Assembly: GCA_035525375.1 (NCBI GenBank)
Contig: DATLEI010000121.1
Span: 1-59,711, forward strand
DNA length: 59,711 nt
Source: JALZBN01 sp035525375
Lineage (GTDB): Bacteria; Actinomycetota; Acidimicrobiia; Acidimicrobiales; AC-14
Direction: 5' to 3'
A program made the translations under genes and the position numbers. Shown here piece by piece: positions 42,801 through 51,298 of this stretch; the stretch's first letter is position 1; each line of letters starts with the position of its first letter. The notes beneath the pieces were generated by a model. It had not been told where the DNA came from, did not search any database, and saw only the letters and a list, made by a program, of their open reading frames with translations.

Positions 42801-43571
42801 TTAATCGGCCTTCTCGGCCTCCGTCGAAGAGGAAGTGGCGTCGGGCGCCGGCCCGATGCCGAGCTGGGTCCGGATTTCGTCCAGACGGCTCGTGGCCTCA
42901 GTGTTCAACGCCGCCTGTTCGACCTCGAGCATGCGCTGCTCGACCGACTGACCGGTGAGCTCGGACGTGCCCAGGGCCTTGGCGTAGCGGGCCTCGATCT
43001 TGTCTCGGACCTCGTCGAACGTGGGCACGTCCTGGCCCACGGACTCGCTCAGGGAGGCCATGGCCTTGTTCAGCTGTTCCTGCATCTTGGCCTGGTCGAG
43101 TTGACCCATCAGCTTCTGGCGCTCGGACAGCTTCTTCTGCAGGGCCGTCGAGTTCTGCGAGACCGCCTGCTTGGCCTGGTTGGCGGCCTCGGTTGATTGG
43201 AGGAGGAGCGTCTTGAGGGACTCAACCTCCTTCTCGCCGGCGATGAGGCGGTTGGCGAATGACTCCGCGGCCTGCGTGTACTCCGTCGCCTTGGCCGTGT
43301 CGCCCTTCTTCGTGGCCGTGTCGGCCATGGTGACGGCCTGGCGGGTCAGGGCGTTGACCTTCCCGATGTCCTCGATGGCCCGGTTCAGCCGCATCTCGGT
43401 CTGTTTCTGGTTGGCGATCACGTTGGCGGCCTGCTCGACCAGCTTGCGGTGCTGGTCTTGGGCCTCGGTGATGGCCTGCTCGAGCTGAATCTTGGGATCG
43501 GCCATCTCGTCGAACTTCCCCGTGAGGGCCGCCGTGAGATAGCGCCAGGTGCGCTGCATGAACTGGATCAT
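42801..43571 (-). CDS. PspA/IM30 family membrane-stress protein
   Basis: The 256-residue protein is almost wholly helical: IQFMQRTWRYLTAALTGKFD, DPKIQLEQAITEAQDQHRKL, and long heptad-like stretches to about residue 215. This is the PspA/Vipp1 pattern of ESCRT-III-like membrane-remodelling proteins. It binds stressed membranes and keeps them sealed. TAGAGT ends six bases before the ATG, so the start is leaderless. It is slightly longer than the E. coli protein because of a C-terminal tail. Confidence 0.87.
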   Translation of the reverse strand: MIQFMQRTWRYLTAALTGKFDEMADPKIQLEQAITEAQDQHRKLVEQAANVIANQKQTEMRLNRAIEDIGKVNALTRQAVTMADTATKKGDTAKATEYTQAAESFANRLIAGEKEVESLKTLLLQSTEAANQAKQAVSQNSTALQKKLSERQKLMGQLDQAKMQEQLNKAMASLSESVGQDVPTFDEVRDKIEARYAKALGTSELTGQSVEQRMLEVEQAALNTEATSRLDEIRTQLGIGPAPDATSSSTEAEKAD

Positions 43572-43577
43572 GACCTG

Positions 43578-43583
43578 ACTCTA
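43578..43583 (-). promoter_or_regulatory. Leaderless -10 hexamer for the PspA gene
   Basis: The minus strand reads TAGAGT, then six bases, then ATG at 43571. Confidence 0.45.
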
Positions 43584-43626
43584 CGGGTCGTCGCGGGTAA
43601 CTACCATCCCCACTGTCGAAAGCTCG

Positions 43627-44751
43627 TTGCGAATCCCGTTCAATGCGTCCGAGAGATCCAGCTTGGGGGTCGAGCTCGAGCTGGAGATCGTCGACCGCGT
43701 CACTCGTGAGCTTGCGAGCGCCGCGTCCGACATCCTCGAGGATCTCGGTGGGCAGGAACAGCCGAAGGTCAAGCACGAGTTGTTCGAGTGCACCCTCGAG
43801 CTGATCACCGGGATCTGCACAACCGTCGCCGAGGCCAAGGACGACTTGTCGGCGACCCTGAAGGACGTGCGCGCCGCCGCCGACGCCCGAGGACTGGGCC
43901 TGATGTGCTCAGGATCCCATCCCTTCTCCGACTGGCACGACCAGAAGCTGAGCCCCGATCCTCGCTACGCGAAGCTGGTCGACCAGATGCAGTGGCCGGC
44001 GCGCCGGATGCAGATCTTCGGCGTGCACTTCCACGTCGGCGTGCGCTCGGCGGAGAAGGCCATCACCATCGCCAACGCACTGACGACCTATCTGCCGTAC
44101 TTCTTGGGACTGTCGGCGTCGAGTCCGTATTGGGGTGGCCGCGACACAGGCATGGCCTCGAGTCGCAGCACGGTCTTCGAGAGCCTGCCGACTGCAGGCC
44201 TGCCCTATCACCTGGCCGACTGGGGCGAGTTCGAGCAGTTCATGGAGACGCTGGTCGAGTCGGGTGCGATCAAGACGATCCGAGAGGTGTGGTGGGACAT
44301 CCGGCCTCACCCCGACTTCGGCACGGTGGAACTACGTATGTGCGACGGCATCTCGACATTTCGTGAGATCGGCGCACTGGCCGCCCTGGCCCAGAGCCTG
44401 GTGGAATGGCTCGACACCCTCGTCGACCGGGGTTACGTGCTGCCCGTTCCTCGGGAGTGGGTGGTCCGCCAGAACAAGTGGCGCGCCGCCCGTTATGGGG
44501 TCGACGCCGAGCTGATAACCGATGACCACGGCGCGCGGAGCCCGCTGCGAAGGTCGGTCGAGGAGCTGGTCGAGGAGCTGTCACCCGTCGCCACCCGTCT
44601 GGGCTGCGCCGATGAGCTGGCCGAGAACCTCAAGATCCTGGAGCATGGCCCGAGCTATGTGCGCCAGCGGCGCGTGGTGGCCGAGGGCGGCACCCTCCTC
44701 GACGTCGTCGACGCCCTGGTGAACGAGATGGAGACCGACCACCCCGCCTGA
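43627..44751 (+). CDS. Carboxylate-amine ligase, glutamate-cysteine ligase family 2 (YbdK-like)
   Basis: The 374-residue protein is the typical length for YbdK. GVELELEIVD near the N-terminus supplies metal-binding glutamates of the glutamine-synthetase-like fold; QIFGVHFHVGVRS and VWWDIRPHPDFGTVELRMCD are conserved motifs. It forms an amide between a carboxylate and an amine; in actinobacteria relatives include the gamma-glutamylcysteine ligase of ergothioneine synthesis. TTG 43627 is used because family sequence begins there. It is divergent from the PspA gene. Confidence 0.85.
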   Translation: MRIPFNASERSSLGVELELEIVDRVTRELASAASDILEDLGGQEQPKVKHELFECTLELITGICTTVAEAKDDLSATLKDVRAAADARGLGLMCSGSHPFSDWHDQKLSPDPRYAKLVDQMQWPARRMQIFGVHFHVGVRSAEKAITIANALTTYLPYFLGLSASSPYWGGRDTGMASSRSTVFESLPTAGLPYHLADWGEFEQFMETLVESGAIKTIREVWWDIRPHPDFGTVELRMCDGISTFREIGALAALAQSLVEWLDTLVDRGYVLPVPREWVVRQNKWRAARYGVDAELITDDHGARSPLRRSVEELVEELSPVATRLGCADELAENLKILEHGPSYVRQRRVVAEGGTLLDVVDALVNEMETDHPA

Positions 44752-44775
44752 GTGACCCCAGTTCGCTAGCGGGAG

Positions 44776-45528
44776 CTAGGGACGCGCCGTCTCTTCGAGG
44801 GCTTGGCGCAGAGACTCCAGCTCGGTGACGAGGCTGTCGACGTCTGAGCCGAGCGGCCCTAGCGCGCCGGCGTCGGAGGCGGGTAGCGACAGCTCAATCG
44901 CCCGGGCGACGGCCTCGTCGAGTTGGGCATCGAGGCGGCGCAGCCGGTCACGCGTCTGCTGGGCGACGGTCGCCAGGCGCTCGGCGGACTCCAGCTGGTG
45001 ACGAAGCGCGCCGGCGGTTGCCTCGATGTCGGACCCCGGCCCGGCGCGCCGTGCGTCGGTCTCGGTCTCTGCCAGCTGGCGGCGGACGTCGTCGATGTCG
45101 AGTTCCGCCACGGCCCGGTCAAGGGCCTCACCCTTGCGGGCGACGTTCCAGCATTCCCGAGTGGCGGTTGCGACCTGGCCGGCAACCTGGCGGAGCCGAT
45201 CCCGTAAGGGCCCCGGCGCGGTTTGATCGACAGCCCGGTTGAAGCGGTCGCTCGCCGCCATCGCGTCGCGGACGAAGGTCTTCCACGGCTGAGCCAGGCC
45301 CGCGGGGTTGATGCGTTCCTTGCGGGCGCGCCGGGGCAGCGCGAGCGCTACCCGTCCCGCCCAGCAGGCGGCGCCGCACAACGCCGCTAACGCAATGGGC
45401 GCGCCGGCGACGATCGCAACCGAGGCGCCCGCGCCGGCCAGCAGGATGGCTGAGGGCAGGGTGAGGGCGCGCGCCGTCTGGGGATTGAGGTACTGCTCTG
45501 GAACCCGGTCCATCATCTCGCCGGCCAC
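44776..45528 (-). CDS. Membrane protein with cytoplasmic coiled coil, unrecognised
   Basis: The 250-residue protein starts at GTG 45528 with GAGGACACC before it. Two hydrophobic segments lie near residues 22-62, then a basic stretch (LPRRARKERI) and a long acidic helical region with heptads (LERLR and RQL patterns). No enzyme motif is visible. It is the third gene after the two solute-binding-like genes and probably works with them. Confidence 0.65.
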   Translation of the reverse strand: MAGEMMDRVPEQYLNPQTARALTLPSAILLAGAGASVAIVAGAPIALAALCGAACWAGRVALALPRRARKERINPAGLAQPWKTFVRDAMAASDRFNRAVDQTAPGPLRDRLRQVAGQVATATRECWNVARKGEALDRAVAELDIDDVRRQLAETETDARRAGPGSDIEATAGALRHQLESAERLATVAQQTRDRLRRLDAQLDEAVARAIELSLPASDAGALGPLGSDVDSLVTELESLRQALEETARP

Positions 45529-45569
45529 GGTGTCCTCAAAAGCACGATGTCCTCAGAAGTTGTCCAGTC

Positions 45570-47411
45570 TTAGAAGTTGCTTATGACGGCGGTCAGCACC
45601 TGGTTGATCGTCGTCGGGTTGCTGGCGTCATATGGTGCCGCGTTGGTGGCTTCGGCGATCCGGCGGAGCACGTCTTTGTCAGCGTCCTTGCCATAGGCGA
45701 TGGTGAAGATGCGGACGGGCCGGGTCGACTGGCCCTCGTTGCCGGAGCGCAGCACACCGAGCAGCTTCTCGAGGTCGTTGTTGCGAGGGTCTTCGTTACG
45801 CCCGTCGGTCAGCAAGGCCACGGCGTTGATACGCGCCGGGTCGTAACTATCCCGCAGGGTCGTGTACGACGCTTCGGCGACTGTGTAGAGCGGCGTCCCT
45901 TGGGTCGGCACCAGCGACCGGATGCTGGACGCGATCTTCTCCCGCTGCGTCCCGATGGGCGCGACAGGAACGAGATCGACATAATCGGTCGGCGGCGCCC
46001 GGCCGATGTCGGTCGAGAAGATCCGCAGTCCGACTTCGTCGTCAGCCTTGAACTGGTCGAGCGACGAGATGGCGGCCTGCTTGGCCAGGTCGAGCTTGGT
46101 GTTACCGCGGTCGTCAGCGGCGTCGCCCATCGATCCCGACACGTCGAGGACGACCAACACCCGGGCGGCCTTGCGCTGTTGGCCCCAGAGATCGATAACT
46201 CGCACCAGCACCGCGGGGTCGGGCACGCCGAGCACATTCTGCGGCTGGTTGGGGTCGACCCCGTTGGCCAGCGAAATGGGGTCTTCCGGCGCGACCTCCG
46301 GGTTGCCCGGTCGGAACCCTGACGAGACCACTCGCTTCTGGTTGGCCGGCAGCAGGACGTAGCGCTCGAATAGCCGTGCCGCCTCCTTTGCCTTTGGCGT
46401 CACCCAGGGGGAGTCGAGGACGATGAAGGGATTGTCGGAGAAGAGCGTGCCCTCCTTCGGGTAGATCGCCACCAGCGGGACCTTGGGAGGGCGAGGCTGC
46501 TCGCCCGGGTCGAGGACGCCGTCGGGGTTGCCGCGGTTGTAGTCGATGACCGACTTCTCCTCTACGGCCACCGCCGAGGTGTAGGTCAGCGCCGTGCCTC
46601 GGGCATCATTGCGATACCAGTTGTTCAGGAACGTCAGGGTGATGTCGCCGTAGTGCACCACCGAGGACTCGACCGCCCGGGCGTAGGCGTCGACCTCGGG
46701 ACGGGCTAGGTCTTCAGCCGTTAGGTCCCGGGTCTTTCCTGTCGCCGCGTAGTACTCGGCCACCGTCGCTGACAGGCCGCTGGTGGAGAAGTTGGGATTG
46801 GTCTTGCCCAGCCGGAACGGCCCCCACTCGGGATGGCCTTTGCCGCCCCACCCGGCCGGATCCTGAGCGAGGGCCAGGATGTCGCCATAACCGATCGGCG
46901 CCCCCGGCCATCCCAGCGCTTCGGCCATGGGCTTCGGCATGGCGATCACCAGCGGCGTGAGCATGAACGGCTTGGCCGCGTTGGGCGAGCCGCTCGTGGC
47001 GCCGGCGGCGACAGGAGCTTGCGCGGGCTTGTTGGTGACCTTCAGTTTCTCGTTGAGAACTGCGCCCCACGCACTGGACGCCGGTGACCACACATTCGGG
47101 CGGGTGCCGTTGGTCGTCTCGTCGGGCCATCCGTCGGCGAGCAGCTGCATCGCGACGCCCGACGACTTGCGCTGGACCCGGACGAAGGCGCAGGTGTCAC
47201 CGGAGCGAGCATCCTTCGACCCGTTGAACCGCCGGGCCAGGTCGCTCATGAGGTCGATCTTCTCGGGCGACACCGTCATGTCGACGGCGGTACAACCCTT
47301 GGGGACGGGCTGGTCCGCGCCGCCCTCGGACTCACCGGCGGGCGGCCCGGAGGTAACCGAGCACCCGGCGGCCACGAGCAGGCAGACGACGAGCGATGCG
47401 AGCTTTCTCAC
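45570..47411 (-). CDS. Lipoprotein with solute-binding-like domain fused to a VWA domain
   Basis: The 613-residue protein starts at GTG 47411 and has a lipobox (LLVAAGCS). Residues about 40-370 look like a periplasmic solute-binding domain (WSPASSAWGAVLNE, PLVIAMPKPMAEALG, GYGDILALAQDPAGWG). From about residue 410 a von Willebrand A domain follows, with the MIDAS DVSGSMGDA (D-x-S-x-S), the conserved Thr in TQGTPL, and LLTDGRNEDP. It is expected to face outward and bind a metal-dependent partner. It overlaps the upstream gene by GTGA. Function is unknown. Confidence 0.8.
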   Translation of the reverse strand: MRKLASLVVCLLVAAGCSVTSGPPAGESEGGADQPVPKGCTAVDMTVSPEKIDLMSDLARRFNGSKDARSGDTCAFVRVQRKSSGVAMQLLADGWPDETTNGTRPNVWSPASSAWGAVLNEKLKVTNKPAQAPVAAGATSGSPNAAKPFMLTPLVIAMPKPMAEALGWPGAPIGYGDILALAQDPAGWGGKGHPEWGPFRLGKTNPNFSTSGLSATVAEYYAATGKTRDLTAEDLARPEVDAYARAVESSVVHYGDITLTFLNNWYRNDARGTALTYTSAVAVEEKSVIDYNRGNPDGVLDPGEQPRPPKVPLVAIYPKEGTLFSDNPFIVLDSPWVTPKAKEAARLFERYVLLPANQKRVVSSGFRPGNPEVAPEDPISLANGVDPNQPQNVLGVPDPAVLVRVIDLWGQQRKAARVLVVLDVSGSMGDAADDRGNTKLDLAKQAAISSLDQFKADDEVGLRIFSTDIGRAPPTDYVDLVPVAPIGTQREKIASSIRSLVPTQGTPLYTVAEASYTTLRDSYDPARINAVALLTDGRNEDPRNNDLEKLLGVLRSGNEGQSTRPVRIFTIAYGKDADKDVLRRIAEATNAAPYDASNPTTINQVLTAVISNF

Positions 47412-48463
47412 CGGTTGGTCACCGAGTGCCAGCGGGCGCGAAGGGCATCGAGGAATCCCGGGGGCGGCAACGGCGCGCCGGGCGTTCCCGGCGCCTTCCA
47501 TCCGGCATCGGTCAAGGCCTGCGTGCCTGGCGGCCCCGACACGACCGAGCGCAGTGCGTCGGCGGCAGGATCTTCTGCGGCGGGAGTCGCAAGGACCAGG
47601 TCGGCGGTTGCCATGGGGGAAGGGTAGAGCAGCTCCAACGAATTCCGCCGCGGGGAGCGGGCCAGCAGCGGGAACGCCTCGGCCTCGGTCGTTCCAACCG
47701 CGTCGTAGGCGGCGGGACCGGTGATGAGCATGGTGCCAATCGGCGAGCCACCAGACGGAGGCACGGCCCGTTCCAGCGCGGAGAACCACCGGGAAAAGGC
47801 GTCGTCATCGAGGTCGACTGAGGACAGGTCGGCTCGCCCGAACCAGTCCGCCGCTTCCTGGCCCAGCACGAGCAGCCCGATGTCGTTCCCCGGATCCGCA
47901 TGCCCAGGCTTGACCGGCCCCCACTCGGGTCGGCCGCCGATAGCCGCCCAACCACCCGGCGCGGCCGCGGCATCGCCGATGCATTTCCACCCGACCGCGG
48001 GCGTCTGGCAGAAGGCACGAAGGGCGGTGACCCGGTCGTTCCAGGCCAGGATGACCAGGGGCGACCGGGCCAAGACCTTCCTGTCGTTTGGCGGATTGAA
48101 CAGCGCGGGCAATGCACGGGCCCGGCGCGCGCCGTCGACGATCTCGGGCCATGGCGCGCTAACCAACCAGCCGTCCATGCCGAAGTCGCTCGGGTCACCA
48201 TCGAACTGCACGAGCCGGTCGGCGGTGACCCCGGCGGCCTCGATCGTCGGCTCGATGCGGTCGTCGGCGCGCTCGAGTTGGCGGCACGCCGCTTCCAGCT
48301 CGGCGGCACAGGTCATCCGCAGAACGCGGGACTTCTCCTCCTCGTTGCTGTCCAACCCGGAACGGATGGCAAACGCGCCGGCGACCATGGCGGCCGCGGC
48401 CAGGACAGCGAGGACACGGCGCACGACCACTAAGCGTAGGTGCCAATTCGCGACGGAACCCAT
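47408..48463 (-). CDS. Membrane-anchored solute-binding-like protein, paralogue without VWA domain
   Basis: The 351-residue protein has one N-terminal membrane segment (VLAVLAAAAMVAGAFAI). The body shares patterns with the solute-binding half of the lipoprotein at 45570-47411: LARSPLVILAWNDRV, AAIGGRPEWGPVKPGHADP, DIGLLVLG. It lacks a lipobox cysteine and VWA domain. The two genes overlap by four bases and are surely cotranslated. It may be a partner or regulatory subunit for the VWA protein. Confidence 0.7.
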   Translation of the reverse strand: MGSVANWHLRLVVVRRVLAVLAAAAMVAGAFAIRSGLDSNEEEKSRVLRMTCAAELEAACRQLERADDRIEPTIEAAGVTADRLVQFDGDPSDFGMDGWLVSAPWPEIVDGARRARALPALFNPPNDRKVLARSPLVILAWNDRVTALRAFCQTPAVGWKCIGDAAAAPGGWAAIGGRPEWGPVKPGHADPGNDIGLLVLGQEAADWFGRADLSSVDLDDDAFSRWFSALERAVPPSGGSPIGTMLITGPAAYDAVGTTEAEAFPLLARSPRRNSLELLYPSPMATADLVLATPAAEDPAADALRSVVSGPPGTQALTDAGWKAPGTPGAPLPPPGFLDALRARWHSVTNR

Positions 48464-48492
48464 GCGCGGTGTGATTCCGCCTGTCCGGCCGG

Positions 48493-48498
48493 TAGCCT
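48493..48498 (+). promoter_or_regulatory. Leaderless -10 hexamer for proA
   Basis: TAGCCT ends six bases before GTG 48505, supporting this start over ATG 48520 in the same frame. Confidence 0.5.
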
Positions 48499-48504
48499 CG
48501 GTAC

Positions 48505-49752
48505 GTGACTGCGACGGTGATGTCGGACTTGGGACGGCGTGCCAAGACCGCGTCTCGCATACTGGCGACAGCCTCGACCGCGGCCAAGGACGGCGCGCTG
48601 CACGCGGCCGCCGACCTGCTCCTCGATCGTTCGCAGGAGATTTTGACGGCCAACGCGGTCGACGTCGACCGGGCCGAGTCCGGGGGCACTACCGCCACCG
48701 TTGTCGATCGGTTGCGACTGACGCCGGCGCGTGTCGAATCAATGGCGTCCGGCCTGCGGCAGGTCGCGGCGCTGGCCGATCCGGTCGGTGAGGTCGTAGA
48801 GGGCTGGACCCGACCAAACGGATTACTGATCGAGAAGGTACGGGTGCCGCTCGGGGTGGTGGCGATCATCTACGAGAACCGTCCCAACGTCACCAGCGAT
48901 GCCTTCGGCCTCTGCCTCAAGTCTGGGAACGCGGGCTTTCTACGGGGCTCATCAGCCGCAATTTCGTCGAACCTGGCTATCGCCGGCGCGCTGCGGGAGG
49001 GCTTGGCCAAGGCCGGGCTTCCCGAGGACGCGCTCGTGCTCGTGGAGGACACAAGCCACGAATCGGCGGTCGAGTTCATGCGCCTGCGTGAGTCGATCGA
49101 CTGCCTCATCCCGCGGGGTGGCCCCTCGCTCATCGCCGCCATCCTCGAGCACGCCACCGTGCCCTATGTGATCGACGGCGACGGTAACTGCCACGTCTAT
49201 GTGGACGAGAGCGCGGACCTCGACGAGGCCCTCGCGATCGTTGTCAACGCCAAGACGCAACGGCCTTCAGTGTGCAATGCGGCCGAGTCACTTGTCGTGC
49301 ACGAGGCGGTTGCTGACGCCTTCCTGCCACGCGCCGCCGCGGCCCTTGAGGGCGTGGAGCTCGTCGGCGATGCACGAGCCCGTGACATCGTTCCGTCGAT
49401 CGGCGAGGCTACTGATGCCGACTTTGGTAAAGAGTTCCTCGACCTCAAGATGTCAGTCGCGGTCGCGCCGTCGCTTGACGCCGCGATCGACCACATCAAC
49501 CGCTATGGCACCGGGCACACTGAAGCCATCTGCGCCCGAGACCTCAACGCCGCTCGTCGCTTCACCAAGGAGGTGGACGCGGCGGCGGTCATCGTCAATG
49601 CGTCCACGCGCTTCACCGACGGCGAGCAGTTCGGGTTCGGCGCCGAGATCGGGATCAGCACCCAGAAGCTGCACGCTCGCGGTCCGATGGGGCTGCGTGA
49701 GCTGACTACGGCCAAGTACGTGGTGACAGGGGATGGGCAGGTTCGCACCTGA
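48505..49752 (+). CDS. proA: Gamma-glutamyl phosphate reductase
   Basis: The 415-residue aldehyde-dehydrogenase-fold enzyme has VPLGVVAIIYENRPNVTSDA, the cofactor region around LKSGNAGFLRGS, and the catalytic cysteine in PSVCNAAESLVVH near residue 256. It converts gamma-glutamyl phosphate to the semialdehyde in proline synthesis. It is separated from proB by island 2 and the PspA/VWA cluster, and it has its own leaderless promoter. Confidence 0.95.
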   Translation: MTATVMSDLGRRAKTASRILATASTAAKDGALHAAADLLLDRSQEILTANAVDVDRAESGGTTATVVDRLRLTPARVESMASGLRQVAALADPVGEVVEGWTRPNGLLIEKVRVPLGVVAIIYENRPNVTSDAFGLCLKSGNAGFLRGSSAAISSNLAIAGALREGLAKAGLPEDALVLVEDTSHESAVEFMRLRESIDCLIPRGGPSLIAAILEHATVPYVIDGDGNCHVYVDESADLDEALAIVVNAKTQRPSVCNAAESLVVHEAVADAFLPRAAAALEGVELVGDARARDIVPSIGEATDADFGKEFLDLKMSVAVAPSLDAAIDHINRYGTGHTEAICARDLNAARRFTKEVDAAAVIVNASTRFTDGEQFGFGAEIGISTQKLHARGPMGLRELTTAKYVVTGDGQVRT

Positions 49753-49781
49753 GTCGTGCGTCAAGAGCCGATGACCAACGG

Positions 49782-51293
49782 GTGGGGCTCGCGCTACTGA
49801 TCCTGCTGGCCTTGGCGGGCACGGTCACGATGCTGGTGGTCACGCAGCATGGGCCGTACGTAAGTCCCGACGCTGTCTCTTATGTCGGCACAGCTCGAGG
49901 CCTTGCCGCTGGGGATGGCGTCACGACTCCTCCGGGGACGCCTCCCGTCGGGCATTTCGCGCCGCTCTACCCGGTCACTCTTGCGGCGCTCGACGTCGTT
50001 GGTCTCGATCCCGTCGACGGGGCCCGGTGGTTGAATGCTCTGCTGCTCGGGGCGACGGTTCTCGTTGTCGGACTCGTCCTCCGGCGCGCCACGCAGCAGT
50101 GGTGGCCCGGGCTCGTCGGCGGCGCGCTTGTCGTCTTGGCCACTGACGCGCTCACCTATCACGCGTCGGCTCTGAGCGATCCCATGTTCGTGCTGCTCTG
50201 TATCCTCGCCCTGGCCGCGCTAGCCGAGTACCTGCATCATCGCCGGCCTCTCATGTTGGCGGCGGTAACGGCGTTGACCGCCCTTGTGCTCCTCACGCGC
50301 TACGTCGGGATCGCGCTCGTTGCCACCGGTCTGATCCTCCTCATGTTGTACGGCGCCGGGGGGCGCTGGCGCGGCGCGCCGCAGGCCGGCGCGTTCGCCA
50401 TCGCAGCCGTCGTGCCCGTCGGGGCCTGGGTGCTGTGGGCGCGTAGCGCACACGGCCGAGGCTCTGAAGGCGAGATCGTGTGGCATCCCTTCGGTGGAAG
50501 CGACCTCCAGCGAGGCGCCGAGAACCTTGTCGGGTGGTTTGTGCCGGACTCGCTGCCGTGGTGGCTCGGCATCGTGATGGTTGCCGGTGCGATAGCCCTG
50601 TTTGTACGGGCAGCTCGCTCGACGCGCCGAGACGAGGAACAGAAGCTCGATGGTGTGCCGGGGAGACTGCCGGTCGTCTGTGCTGTGTTCGCGGGCGCGT
50701 ACGTTGCTGTACTCCTGCTCGACCGCCTCTTCATCGACGCGTCGGCGCTGCTCGACAGGCGCCTCCTCCTACCGCTGCATGTGGTGGTGATTGTCGGCGT
50801 CCTCGCCATGGCGTGCCGCGAGGCGATCAGGGGTCCGATCAAGGCCGTCGCCATCGGAGTGCTCGGCCTGTTGTTCGTCTTTCAGATCGCCGAGGCCACA
50901 ACGTGGGTGCGCGACTCAGTCGACGATGCCGGCGCGCGCCGGGGTGGCTACACGTCCAGTGTTTGGCGCCAGTCGCCCGTGGTCGCCACCGTCCGGACCC
51001 TGCCGCCTGAGGTCCCCGTGTACACGAACGGTCCCGACGCCATCTGGTTCCTAACCGGAAGGGCGACGAAGGAGCTGCCGCCGGAAAAGGACTACCTCAC
51101 CGGCAAGCCGAACCCTCACTACCGCGCCGAGCTCGCCGAAATGACAGAGCGCGTGCGCGCCGGGCAGGGCAGGGTCGTGTACTTCTCGGTTATCAAGTCC
51201 CGCCCGTATCTGCCGACCGTCGACGAGCTCCGCCAAGTGATGCCCCTACACGAGGTCTCGTCCGATCAGATCGGAACGCTCTACGGGGGCTAG
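49782..51293 (+). CDS. Polytopic GT-C-like glycosyltransferase (family 39-like)
   Basis: The 503-residue protein has about ten membrane segments. An acidic residue in the first outside loop (SPDAVSYVGTARGLAAGDG) and the FAPLYPVTLAAL pattern resemble PMT/ArnT-type GT-C transferases. A soluble C-terminal domain of about 100 residues follows. It would transfer a sugar from a polyprenyl-phosphate donor outside the membrane. GTG 49782 is the first plausible start, without a clear ribosome binding site. Family assignment is moderately sure. Confidence 0.68.
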   Translation: MGLALLILLALAGTVTMLVVTQHGPYVSPDAVSYVGTARGLAAGDGVTTPPGTPPVGHFAPLYPVTLAALDVVGLDPVDGARWLNALLLGATVLVVGLVLRRATQQWWPGLVGGALVVLATDALTYHASALSDPMFVLLCILALAALAEYLHHRRPLMLAAVTALTALVLLTRYVGIALVATGLILLMLYGAGGRWRGAPQAGAFAIAAVVPVGAWVLWARSAHGRGSEGEIVWHPFGGSDLQRGAENLVGWFVPDSLPWWLGIVMVAGAIALFVRAARSTRRDEEQKLDGVPGRLPVVCAVFAGAYVAVLLLDRLFIDASALLDRRLLLPLHVVVIVGVLAMACREAIRGPIKAVAIGVLGLLFVFQIAEATTWVRDSVDDAGARRGGYTSSVWRQSPVVATVRTLPPEVPVYTNGPDAIWFLTGRATKELPPEKDYLTGKPNPHYRAELAEMTERVRAGQGRVVYFSVIKSRPYLPTVDELRQVMPLHEVSSDQIGTLYGG

Positions 51294-51298
51294 CGCCG

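Noticed and set aside
45529..45569. Repeated TGAGGACAxCGTG between the VWA gene and the coiled-coil gene as an operator
   Set aside because: One copy is simply the ribosome binding site and GTG start of the coiled-coil gene. The second is most easily explained by local duplication, and nothing else supports a regulatory role.
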